Source: Cyanodermella asteris (lineage: Eukaryota > Ascomycota > Lecanoromycetes > Ostropales > Stictidaceae). Taken from it: 64,000 nucleotides of DNA. Positions 32,740 through 42,863 of this stretch are shown here, piece after piece. The DNA is taken from assembly GCA_900618795.1 (NCBI GenBank), contig UYJD01000006.1:788785-852784 (forward strand), in the 5' to 3' direction. The first letter of the stretch is position 1. Each line of letters begins with the position of its first letter. The position numbers were made by a program, and so were the translations under genes. The notes below the pieces were generated by a model. It was not told the origin of the DNA and did not search any database. It saw nothing but the letters and a program-made list of their open reading frames with translations.

Positions 32740-35279
32740 TCAATGATACATGGCGTGCGCGCGGAAGGCAGATTTCTCTGTTGGCTGTGGTTGAGATCGC
32801 CGCAGCAAATGCTCCTCGTCAGAACGTCTCTCTGAACCAACCAGTGCTTGTGTATCACAAATATCCACAGAGTCCCTGTGTCCTTGGGAATTGTCGCTGA
32901 CATGCCGATCGCTCATGGCCAAGAACGGAGGCATTTCACTGCTTTCCGGACCAGTCTGTTGGACGACATCTTGTGCACAGCATTCCAGCCCTGAAAGGCC
33001 GAGTCTAATGCCTCGTGGACACCGGCCATGCTCGTATACCTCACCCTCTTCCAATGGTTCCACGCTGGAGCTTGAGAAGCCCACTATCCGCTTGCCTGAC
33101 TCGGCTGGAGTGGGAAGGACCCCATACATTAAAGGCAACTCAGAGACATTTTCCGGGTCCCGGGGATCACGATTGCAGGCAGCCGCCAACGCTAGGCTGT
33201 TGTGGCCCATAATTGGGATCCCGGGAGGAAGGCGTCGCAGTCCAAGAAATACCGGGTAAAGAATGATGACGAGGCCGACCGACATCGCCGTAACGATCGC
33301 AATTGGCGAGAATCCGAAACCATTGCGAGCGTTCCACCATATGAGGTCTTCAAATTCCAAGCTGCCAAGATCTGTCGACATCGCATTCAGCCGCACGATG
33401 AAAAGCGACTGTGATATTAGCCAGTGTAGTGTAGTCATAGCAACGAGTAGCGGCAGTCCATAACGAAAAGGAATAGTGAGCCAATACGTGCCGCGTTGTT
33501 TCCCGCGAAGCGGAGGAGAGACACGCAAAGCCGCTCTTACTCCCGAGTACTTTGACGCTTCATAGGTGCCCAGCATGGTGGACAACAGTGAGTAATACCC
33601 AACATAAGCGAGCGATACGATCAGCTGGGGTAAGTTGATGAGGACCGACAAATTGAGGATACTGGCATCACAATCTATGATGAAGTATGGGCTGACGGCT
33701 CCGATTCCAGCTTGCACAGACTTCTTCAAAGTATATCCGTATGAATCGGGTGGCAAAGCACGACTCAGCAGGCCTCCTGCCGTAGCCTCAATAGCGATGC
33801 ATCTGTGGAGTAACAATTCTAGTCAGCAAGCGCCCATGCACCGATATTACTGATGTCCGGTAGCTATACTTCCGGGGTGACAACTCACAGGATCATGATA
33901 ACAGCCCAACGTCGTTTGGATACAGCCTTCATCCAAGAGATCCTCACCTGGCGCCAGGGCTGGCCTTCAAATCTACAGACGGCTCTGGCCAGAGGAAGTC
34001 CGAGATACTTGCCAGGACCCACCGGCCCTGTAAAGTCAATAGAGGCGTACGGACCTCCGGGCCCAGTTGCAGCATCCGGATTATCCAAGAAAGTCCGGAT
34101 AGCGTCTCCCACGGTTATTACAGGGTCGAACCTGAGCAGCAAAATCGTAGCTATCATGACTAAAGCTTTCGTAGCATTGACAACAACAACCGCAATCGAC
34201 AGGCCGCTAGAAAGCTCAAGACCACAGTACCCGGATGTGGTTTCTGCTTGACAGGAAGATAGCCGCCAATTCGGGTGTTCCCCGACATGGAAGTTCAGAC
34301 CAGGCGACGAATAACCGCTTCCGCTGTCTCCGCATATTCCCATGATGTTCGTGGCATCAAAGGGCTCTGAGCCACTAGTGTGGCATGTCCAACTCTGTTG
34401 CCCGATACCGGTGTCCACGTAAGCCGCAAAAAGCAACTGAATGGGGTCGTCAAAGTCCATGATGAGAGCCAGACTAGAATACGAGCTGACAAACTCTCGC
34501 GAAAATATCCCAATACATTCCTCCCTGCCCAAAGTTTTACCGCGATAAGAGGGCGAGGATGGCATGAGGGCTTGCGCACTATTCAGTAAATACCGAGAGA
34601 GATTTTGGTGACGGCCTTTGTTTTCTGCGTCCATCAAGAGTCCGAGTCCACCAATTCGATTGACTGTGGCATCTTTGATGAAATTCTGAGAAGCCATAAA
34701 AGTCGCAACATCTCTCGTTTTCAGTGTTGTGAAAATGACAGAATTATAAAACAGGTGCAGCGGCAAAGAGGCGATCGCCAGAATGACCCAGAAAAAGGCC
34801 CGACGGCGATCTATGTGTCGGAAGTTCCGTGTCGAGAGTGCACCAATATCAAGAAAATGACCTTTTCGGTGCGCTTCGTCTATCTTGCTTCGTGTCAGAC
34901 TGCTCAAGCATTGCATGCAATTGGCACTCGCGAGCAGGAGCAAGGAGCTCAAAATATTGACCGTTGTATGTATTTTGAGCTTTGCGCTGTTCACTGTATC
35001 GCAGTCTCCGAGATAGAGTATCGTATTGCTCTCGCTGGCTGGAGATCCATGTCGTGACCGGGGTAATTGCGGAGGTCCTTTGAGGTTAGCCCATACGAGG
35101 ATGCTCAAGTTGATGACGAAAACGATCACGGCGACGATTGTCCAGGCCAAGATCGTGGGTCGCCAGCCCGTCCCAAGAGTATTAGAATCATGTTTTCAGC
35201 TGTGGTTCACCGGTCGATATCTGCTCAACCAGCCAGGGTAGTTCGTTGAAGTGCCGGATTCATTCCTAAACCCTCCCAT
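32740..35279 (-). CDS. DUF6536 multi-pass membrane protein with an in-frame TGA near the start
   Basis: Exons 35279-33889 and 33802-32740 keep one frame for 818 codons. The DUF6536 domain begins GTGWRPTILAWTIVAVIVF and includes GDCDTV, the SANCMQCLSSLTR motif and LPLHLFYNSVIF. Further helices follow (LINLPQLIVSLAYVGYYSLL, AIVTAMSVGLVIILYPVFLG), then a hydrophilic tail. The only in-frame start is the ATG at 35279, which opens MGGFRNESGTSTNYPGWL. A TGA at 35198-35196 interrupts the frame 27 codons later, just before the domain. No splice acceptor lies between the TGA and the domain. Family function is unknown. This is either a nonsense allele, an assembly error or an unusual start. Confidence 0.7.
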
Positions 35280-36390
35280 CGCAAGCAATGATGACTTGGA
35301 CATGACACTCGACTTGGTTGCACTCGATGCTAAGACAAATTGGAAAAGAGCATCTGAAGTTGAGCAGCTCGCCGCAGAGGTCGACAGAGCTGGCTGTTGC
35401 TCTCAATCTATATAGCCACGTCGTTAGAGCTTCACTAAGGATGCTCCAACTTGGCGACCTGTGGACTCGCATGCAAAGACCTCCCGGTGGCTCTCCGTCG
35501 TGGTTGGCCATCTATCGCAGTATATCGTACGTCACAGTGCATGCGCTCACCCAAAGCGGAGTAATGGAAGGCAGATTCCTCACGGGCGCCTATATGCAAC
35601 CACTTACATGCTGGAGAGGTTTCTGCAGTGCGTCGCAGATCCCGGGGCGGTGCACACTCGAAGCAAAACGGAGAGAATCGAACGATCAGCACAGCCTTAT
35701 GTGCCTTATCTTGCTGGGATGAATGTCGCGGCATGGGCGGGGTGACAGAACGTTGCCAGCCCAAGCTCTGGAAGTCGTGGAGACGCACATATACACATAA
35801 TATCAATGACAAGCCGGCAAGAGTACATAGCTTGGCCCTGCCTTATCAAAAAGCGACCATGACCTTGTCTGCCCTCAAACGAAGTCGGTCTGCCATCGAC
35901 CGGCATTGCAACCGGGAAAAAACGCGGGTTACGTATTCCCTAGTGCGTGCCGACCCCAGCAGAACCTGGGCCTGTCCTTTGTTTCACCAGCCTTATCGAT
36001 GGCTGAGTGCAACCCAGCTTCACTCTAGCCCTGGCAAGAGCCACGAACGCAGCCCCATCATGGTTGAAGATCTGCGAGTGTGAGTGTAAACTTTGATGAC
36101 CCTCGTCTGATCCTCAGCCGGCTTCTCCACGAGCTAGCCATGGGTTGGAGCCGGGCACGGTATGATGCTATAACGAGCCATGGACGCTCAGACTCATCTC
36201 AACTCTCCTGGGACCTTCGTGGCGTACTGAGGCTCTTTCTCGACTTTGTGCTGCTGCGTTATTTGTATCAAGTCAGCCCGGAGCTCAGTGTCGACCTGTG
36301 ACTACCGATTGCCTCTATCGCAAGGCTGGCTCTTGTGTCATTCGTGCTATTCCTTCAACTACTCGAGGCCATACACATTCTTCGCCCAAT
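35280..36390. promoter_or_regulatory. Divergent 1.1 kb intergenic region
   Basis: Frames up to about 150 codons overlap on both strands without domain or codon pattern. Probably the promoters of the DUF6536 gene and the lectin-like gene. Confidence 0.4.
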
Positions 36391-38442
36391 ATGCCTTCCA
36401 AGCCCTCGTCATCCAGGCCTTCTTCCCCGCCATTGCCGTCGTCAACGTATAACGGTGTCGTCTCCCCTCTGCAGGTCAGGAAGAAGTCGTCGAATTATAA
36501 AATGCAATCACCAACCAGCCCGTCCGACATCTCGCCTGTGACACCGGGGGTCAGAACAGCTTCCTCACAGGCACTTGTTCCGCCAGTTCTGTCGAGCAGA
36601 TTTTCTTCTTCAACACAGGCGTCTCAGCAAACGAACTCGTCCAGATCAAATAGACCAGCACTGTCAGCACGATCAGTGGAGCAATCACAGAAGGTGTGTC
36701 AAACCGTCAATTTTGACAACGTGTACTCAAAATGGCAGGCCGTAGTTCATCCGACCGACTATTCCGGCCTTCAGCTCGACACGCGGAAGCCTTTGCCGCA
36801 GGTACCACCTCCAGGTTACAACATGAGGGGGGTTCCTCAAGGCGGCCATATGGCACGGGAGAAGGACATGCACTTTTACCAGTATCCACCGACCCATCCG
36901 GCAGCAATAGCCAACCATCCCTCGAATCAGAATTTAGGCATCTCACGCGCCAATACTTCAGGCACCCTTGACAGTGCGCACTCTCGAGATGTTGACATCG
37001 ACAACAAGTACTTGGCCAATGAGCAATTCGACCGGGAACAAGCTGCCACGGCTAAGCCAAAGGGCTTCTTCAAGTCGAGGAAGCGTCTGTGGATAGTGGT
37101 CGCCACCATTGCTCTCCTCATCCTGATCGGTGTTGTCGTGGGGGCCGTAGTCGGAACTCGGAAGCGATCTCAGTCCAACGCCAACTCAGCAGCGAGCGCA
37201 ACATCCTCTCCAACGTCCAGCGCCCCATTGATCACGCCAACGGCTGCCCCAAACGTCTACGATAATCAACTCCCACCAGGCGCCGTGCACGCAAACGCCC
37301 CACTCGCCGCCATCCAGTTCACCACCAACTCGAGCGAAAAGAACTCGCAATCCGGCGTCCAAAACTACGAACTCTACTACAACACCCACTGCGGCAATAC
37401 CGCACAGCTCCAAAACACCGGATCATGGCGTAACCCCAACGGCCTCATCTTCACCGACGCCATCAACGGCTCCGGCATGGCGGCCATGACCTATTGGAAC
37501 TCCACCCGCTCCATGCACGAAACAACCGTCTTCTACGTCGACGCCGACAACGTCCTACGCGACAAACGCCTGGACCCCGACCAAAACACCTTTCTCCCCG
37601 CCCGGCTCATCAACAAGAAAATCACAATCGGCGCCGTGCACGCCGACGACATCAGTGTCAGCTCGAATCAGACCGCGTCCGTAAACGACTACGCCATCGC
37701 AGTTGCGTTCAGCGAAGCCTTCCCACAAGGACCCGGCGCCCGCCTATTCTACCACGCCACGAGCGGATCGCGTAACTATCTCCAAGAGATGATCTACACC
37801 TTATCTAACGATAGCTGGGATTCCGGCACGACCATTGACGGCGTCCTGTCGACATCTCACCTCAGCATGGTATCCGACGACACCAACGCCGTCGTCAGGC
37901 TCATGTTCGCCACCGACGCCGGCAACGCAGACAACACCTCCGCGCCGCCGATCCTGCAAGAATACTACCTGCCCCTCAACGACCCGGACGGAACCTGGGC
38001 AAAAGGCCAAGGCTTCCCCAATCTCCTCCTCCACCCGTGGTCGCAGTTCTCCCTCGCCGTCGGTGCCCAGTCCGCGTACCTCTACCACGTGACGCCGCTG
38101 AACGGTTCCGGGCCGGCTCTGCAGATCCGGGAACTCACGCTGCCGAACGCGAATAGTTCGGATCCGATTCGGATGGAGAGCGCGGAGACGGTCGCGGTGC
38201 CGGATTGGTTGAGCGGCGATACGGGGGGTAGGGTGGCCACGATGTTTGCGCCCGTGGGTGCGATCGGGGGCAGTGGGTACATGAACGTTTTCTTTGCGCA
38301 CGGGACGGTGGATGCGGAGGCGGGGTTTACGAAGTTGAGTTACGTTAGTAGGTTGAACGGGCAGGGGTGGGGGACGGGGACTCGGGCGAGTGCGGTTAGT
38401 GATTTGCCTCTGAATAGCAAGTGTGCGACGCCGGATGTTTGA
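36391..38442 (+). CDS. Type II membrane protein with a fucose-lectin-like beta-propeller
   Basis: Single exon, 683 aa from the ATG at 36391; the frame's earlier start at 36298 is GTG. Residues 1-230 are cytosolic, Pro/Ser-rich and unstructured. One membrane helix spans about 233-255 (LWIVVATIALLILIGVVVGA), preceded by KSRKR, so the C-terminus faces outward. After a Ser/Thr linker, residues 300-683 form repeated blade-like units with Asn-glycosylation sites (WNSTRSMHETTVFYVD, LFYHATSGSRNYLQEMIY, AYLYHVTPLNGSG, MNVFFAHGTV), as in fungal fucose-specific lectins. Whether it binds sugar is not shown. It may act as a wall or surface glycan sensor. Confidence 0.75.
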   Translation: MPSKPSSSRPSSPPLPSSTYNGVVSPLQVRKKSSNYKMQSPTSPSDISPVTPGVRTASSQALVPPVLSSRFSSSTQASQQTNSSRSNRPALSARSVEQSQKVCQTVNFDNVYSKWQAVVHPTDYSGLQLDTRKPLPQVPPPGYNMRGVPQGGHMAREKDMHFYQYPPTHPAAIANHPSNQNLGISRANTSGTLDSAHSRDVDIDNKYLANEQFDREQAATAKPKGFFKSRKRLWIVVATIALLILIGVVVGAVVGTRKRSQSNANSAASATSSPTSSAPLITPTAAPNVYDNQLPPGAVHANAPLAAIQFTTNSSEKNSQSGVQNYELYYNTHCGNTAQLQNTGSWRNPNGLIFTDAINGSGMAAMTYWNSTRSMHETTVFYVDADNVLRDKRLDPDQNTFLPARLINKKITIGAVHADDISVSSNQTASVNDYAIAVAFSEAFPQGPGARLFYHATSGSRNYLQEMIYTLSNDSWDSGTTIDGVLSTSHLSMVSDDTNAVVRLMFATDAGNADNTSAPPILQEYYLPLNDPDGTWAKGQGFPNLLLHPWSQFSLAVGAQSAYLYHVTPLNGSGPALQIRELTLPNANSSDPIRMESAETVAVPDWLSGDTGGRVATMFAPVGAIGGSGYMNVFFAHGTVDAEAGFTKLSYVSRLNGQGWGTGTRASAVSDLPLNSKCATPDV

Positions 38443-39255
38443 GTCACGGATCCGGGATTGTACGTGTTCATGATTTATGGAGAATGCTGGAAGGTTATTT
38501 ATGTTATGATAACAAAACGAACAAATCGGTGCTTTTCACGGCCATCGGGACTTTTCAAATTGAAGTGTCATCATTCATTATCATTCGTGAGAGCTTTTGT
38601 TGCTGGTCAGGCGTAGACCTGGGGTGGTGGTGAGATATCTAAGACTGCAATCATATAGTCGTCGAGGACATGAAGATGAAGGCGTAAGGCATTATCCAAA
38701 CCTCGCCAACGGCGTCGACCGAGTCACAGACCTCGATGCTCGAGCAGTCAGCCCTCGACCACCCACGAGGCCGCCCTGTCAACCTCACACAAGGCTCCTC
38801 ACCTCTCGGTCCAACTCAATATGAGTCTGGGCCCACAACCCTGTGCCCAGAAACAGGCAGCAGCGTTCGCCACAGACCCAACGAATCGGCCACCTTCTCG
38901 GGACTAACGGCCCGCGTATAAAGTTTCGAAATTCCGCCACGGCCGGTGGCCCAATCTTGCTGACGCTGCGTGGTGACTCGCTCGTCCCACGCTGACCGGG
39001 CGGAAGGTTCGAGGAATTATGCCTTGCTGTCCGGACCTGTTTCAAAGGGGGTACCGTGCTTCGATCTTCGTTTCCGCAACCACGATCCGAGTCGTTCTGG
39101 TTTCTCTGGAGAAGTTTTCACGAGCCGGAACCTTTGCCGCCGTTTCCGGCGCCACCGCTTCCGGAGCTGGCGTTGCCTATATTACCGACGAATACGACGA
39201 GGACGGCGCAGTATCTGGCGAAGAAACCGTGTCAGCCGAGCACACACCACCAGAG
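38443..39255. other. Convergent intergenic, 0.8 kb
   Basis: 3' flanks of the lectin-like gene and the DUF6594 gene. I see no further gene in it. Confidence 0.45.
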
Positions 39256-40615
39256 TCACGAGAAGTCCCAGAATGGAAACAAGGCAAAAAGCACCATCGC
39301 TGGACAAGTCTTCGGGATGCGTGAAAACGCGCACATGAGCACAATGGCTATGAGAGCAACAAAGGATTTTCGAACGTGTCGCCGCGGTTTTCGCAGTAAT
39401 TTTAGGGATGCACCGTGGGGTGCAGAGAATGTGTATCTATGCCGGCCTCCACTTTCGACTCTTTACAGGGGAAATATTTCGTGAATCATGACGTCGTGAG
39501 AGAATTTACAAGTGAAACTACTCACCCTGCAGCCGCAGCCAGGATTTCGTGTCGTTTGGCTTTTGTGAAGAGACTCAAGACGCTCGAGCAGACGAGGGTC
39601 GCGATGAGCAGGACTCCGATGCAGGCCGAGCTGTTGATGTCATTGTTCAGCTCGACCGTTAAGTGGTAAAGGACGTAGATGGGTACAACGAGGAGGACCA
39701 GGATGATGACGGTGATTATGAGGGTGACGAAGAAGTTGATGCGGCGTCTGCTGTAGTAGTGGATGCTTTGGTCATTGGTCTTTTCTCTTGTCGCCTGTGG
39801 AGAGGTCAGCTTCGGCGTCCGGAGGAGCTGGCAGTCTCCGCGTGGGAGGGGATTTTACTGACCCTGTCCGAGAAGAGGAACTTGATCGGCCGCACGGGAT
39901 ACCATCGTAGAAACGTGTCTACGGCATCATCGAGCCAAGCGTGCTCACGGCCGGGCCGCACGCTAACGAGGTCTTCTTTGTGCTGCAAGAACAAACTATC
40001 TTTTCGGACCAAAGGCTGCTCGTTCCAAAAGTAATTCGAGACCGACTTGTGATCTCGATCCGAAGGCTTGTTCATGCTTTGAAGCTTCTCGGTCTGAGCA
40101 AGTAGACTGCCGTACTCGAGGAGTTTGGCCTCGATTTCGGCAATGACGACTTCGCGAGTCCGTGGGCAACCTTCTGGCGGACACGTCCGACGCTCGTCTT
40201 GTTGTTGGTTCTTCAGAAATTTCTGCGTTTCTTGTAGTTCCTCGTCGGCCATGTCGAGCTCGGCAAGTTCCTCTTCGAGACGCCTTATTTGATCTTGTTT
40301 GTAGAGCAGGACACGCGAGTGGAGCTGTCCAAACCGACGGTACATCATGAATGTTTCATCGCTGTTGAGGAAGTAGCTGACCCGGGGATATCCCTTGGGA
40401 AAGTCTTCGACTGAAGAGGGAGTGAGTCAGTAAGTCTTCGTTCAAGAAGTGTTTCAATGCCGGGGTTGGCAGACAATTTCGAACCAGCCGATAGCTTCGC
40501 CGTGGCTGTCTCGAACATTTACATCATTGGTTGGATATACAAGCTGCTGCAGTATGGAGGCTGGAAAGGTGCCTCGGATCGGAAATTGTGGGTGCTCACG
40601 TTTAGGCTGTATCAT
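39256..40615 (-). CDS. DUF6594 membrane protein
   Basis: Four exons proposed: 40615-40600 (16 nt), 40410-39863, 39794-39526 and 39436-39256, giving 337 aa. The first junction yields MIQPKLEDFPKGYPRVSYFL, matching the usual domain start; SDETFMMYRRFGQLHSRVLL follows, then a coiled coil (QIRRLEEELAELDMADEEL). Exon 3 encodes SIHYYSRRRINFF and two membrane helices (TLIITVIILVLLVVPIYVLY and CIGVLLIATLVCSSVLSLF), ending RHEILAAAAG. The family is common in plant-associated ascomycetes; its function is unknown. The domain call is secure. The 16-nt first exon and the last exon, with a hydrophobic tail (FVALIAIVLMCAF), rest on splice phase only. Confidence 0.72.
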
Positions 40616-41741
40616 TTCGCCTCTCGCATCCGAGGTATTCGGTGCAAGAGCCGCACCAACGCTCGTAACCCATGATGCCGTTCTCGAGCCAAAGGCTGCA
40701 ACAGCGAATGTCAGTCTCGGCAAGCAGATGCAGTTGGAAGCAAATCTCCGAACCTGTAATCGACGACTGTCCGCGGCTGAAAATGGTATCCGATCGCTTC
40801 GCAGGCGCCTTCTCACTGAAAGTCGAGGTGGGCGAAAGACCCGCTTCCAGCCGACCAGCAGCGTCGTGAGCTGCACTCGTAGGTGCTCCAGTGTCGACCC
40901 TGTCGACGCAATTCTGACGACCACTCATCCTTCACATCGATTGCACGTGATACGGCAACGGATGTCCGGGGAAGGGTAGGTATGCTCAACGGTTCGGTCA
41001 ACGATCTTGCGGGTGACGGCAGAGACGGGGTCGTGGAGATGGTATATGTGTAAAAGCCACGGTGCAGCTGACGGTCACATTCCTCTCCGTTTGCCGATCG
41101 CTTATGCCATGTTGGAGTAGCTTTTCCCAAGCAGCTAGGTACGCCCTGGAGAGCCGTAGCAAAAAGCCCGATCTCGCCTGAGCGGGTCTTGTGCAAGACA
41201 AAGCGATTCGCTGGTTAGTACAGGACATACACAGCCATGTGGCTCACAAAGTCAAGGTTGGACGGGAGGTAGGTCGGAAACCAGCTCGGACATGCAGGAG
41301 CCCTATGCCTGGAACGAAGGGAGCAAGGCAGATTGCCTGTTGTGGCCAAGAACAAGGCTGAATTGCGCTTCGGGAGCATTGGAAACGATCGGGCGGCACC
41401 GCCACATCCGTGTGCTCAGCCACTCGGAGATCAGGCGCCACAGCCCTCGTGAGCCTCCAGCGGCTCCGAGCGTCGAAGTCGTGTCTTGTGAGCCACTTGT
41501 CATGCTTCCTCAGCACGTTATGCAACAGATCTGATTCGAGGTGCATGATGACATGAGAATGCAAGGGTATTCGTATGGCAATTACAATTGCCGAGCAGCG
41601 CAGGCAACCATCGGCCTCAAAGACAGGTTCATTCCCAGCCCACAGTTTACACAATCGCTCGAACAATTGCTACTCTCCCTGCTCATAGCGGCTGTCAAGG
41701 TCGTCAAAGTCAAGATCCAAAATTCAGAACCAAATCATCTA
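40616..41741. other. Intergenic, 1.1 kb, no convincing gene
   Basis: Frames of 108-176 codons overlap on both strands but carry no recognisable domain, signal or splice pattern. The minus frame at 41244-41666 (140 codons) is the most protein-like but I cannot support it. Confidence 0.4.
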
Positions 41742-42140
41742 TCAGAGTAGTCTCAGGTTGTCCTCGGACACCGGACCAGCCGTCTGGCCAGACGAGTCCT
41801 GCACATAGTACTTCCACTTGGCATCCGCGGCGCTGTAGGACCTGCGTCGAATCGTGACCTGGGCTCGAAAGCGTTGGCTTCCGGGAGCGCGCATCAGAGC
41901 GACATCGTTGACTTCGAATTCCGGAGCTCGCTGCGATCCAAAGTCAGCCTTTCAGCCTGTTGAAATCGATGAAGATGAAAACGCACCTGGCCGGGTAAGA
42001 GGTTGCGAATGACATCGCCGGCTCTGGTTTCAGGCACTTCGTCCTGCATCTCCAATTAGTCTGCCGTCCCGCCTCCCAACCACACGTGAAGCGGCACTCA
42101 CGTTGCCTACAAGCGGGGCGGTCTTCTGTTGTTCAGTCAT
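41742..42140 (-). CDS. Small hypothetical protein in three exons
   Basis: Exons 42140-42102, 42049-41987 and 41930-41742 are each a whole number of codons and join to 96 aa. The donors are GTGAGT and GTGCGT, the acceptors GGAG and CGCAG. The chain begins MTEQQKTAPLVGN and continues with RAGDVIRNLLPGQ and APEFEVNDVALMRAPGSQRF; the last third (RAQVTIRRRSYSAADAKWKY and on) looks like strands of a small beta-rich domain of the SH3 or Tudor type. No signal or membrane segment is present. I do not recognise a family. It is missed by ORF scans because no exon exceeds 63 codons. The phase-perfect junctions are the main support. Confidence 0.65.
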
Positions 42141-42863
42141 CTCCGACAGTTTGGGCGGCCCCTCCGCGCCGTGGTTTGTTTGATCTGCGTAGCTCGTAAG
42201 GCTGGACGAAGTGCCTCAGTGTTGGCCTCGGCAAATGAAGTGTCACGATGAATGGAGAGAGACGGTGGTCTTGGACGAGGCCACCGGTAGAGCTGTCACA
42301 TATATCTAGTTTGGTCAGGCTTCTAACGGTGAAATACGCCCGTCGCGCTTTGCACTGCACCGCCGTCCGCGGCCAGTCAGCCAGCATTTACGCCCGGCTA
42401 GTATGGGAGGGTCGGGGCTGGGAGGCACGCCGGCGGCTACACCAGGCTGTATTTCGCCCAGTGAGGGGCACCTCCATCGGCCATTCCCTGCTCTAGTGTG
42501 CGCCCGGCAAGGGCCGATGCTGACCAGCTGGCCAATCTGGCTGTATCTTGACTTGTCAGTGCAGCGTCAGGCATGTGCTGAAGCTCGAGCGCTGTCTCGA
42601 AATGTACTGACCCCATACGCTCAGGGCATCGCATCGCATTTTCATGCTTCGTGACTTTTGACCAATCATTGACATAAGACTGCTGGCGTCAGGGCGCTTT
42701 CTTTTATGTGCTCCGAGTGAGGCGTTACTTTCTAATGTTTACATTGCGTCTCTCAATCATTAATTGTATCGCGCCATCGAAGGCAGTTTCTGGCCCAATG
42801 CACTGTCTTCATAAACACTGAATCGACGAAAGCAGAAATGGGGGAACACGCGTGACTGTATCG
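42141..42863. other. Intergenic, 0.7 kb
   Basis: Upstream region of the 96-residue protein gene and 3' flank of the caspase-like gene. No further gene seen. Confidence 0.4.
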
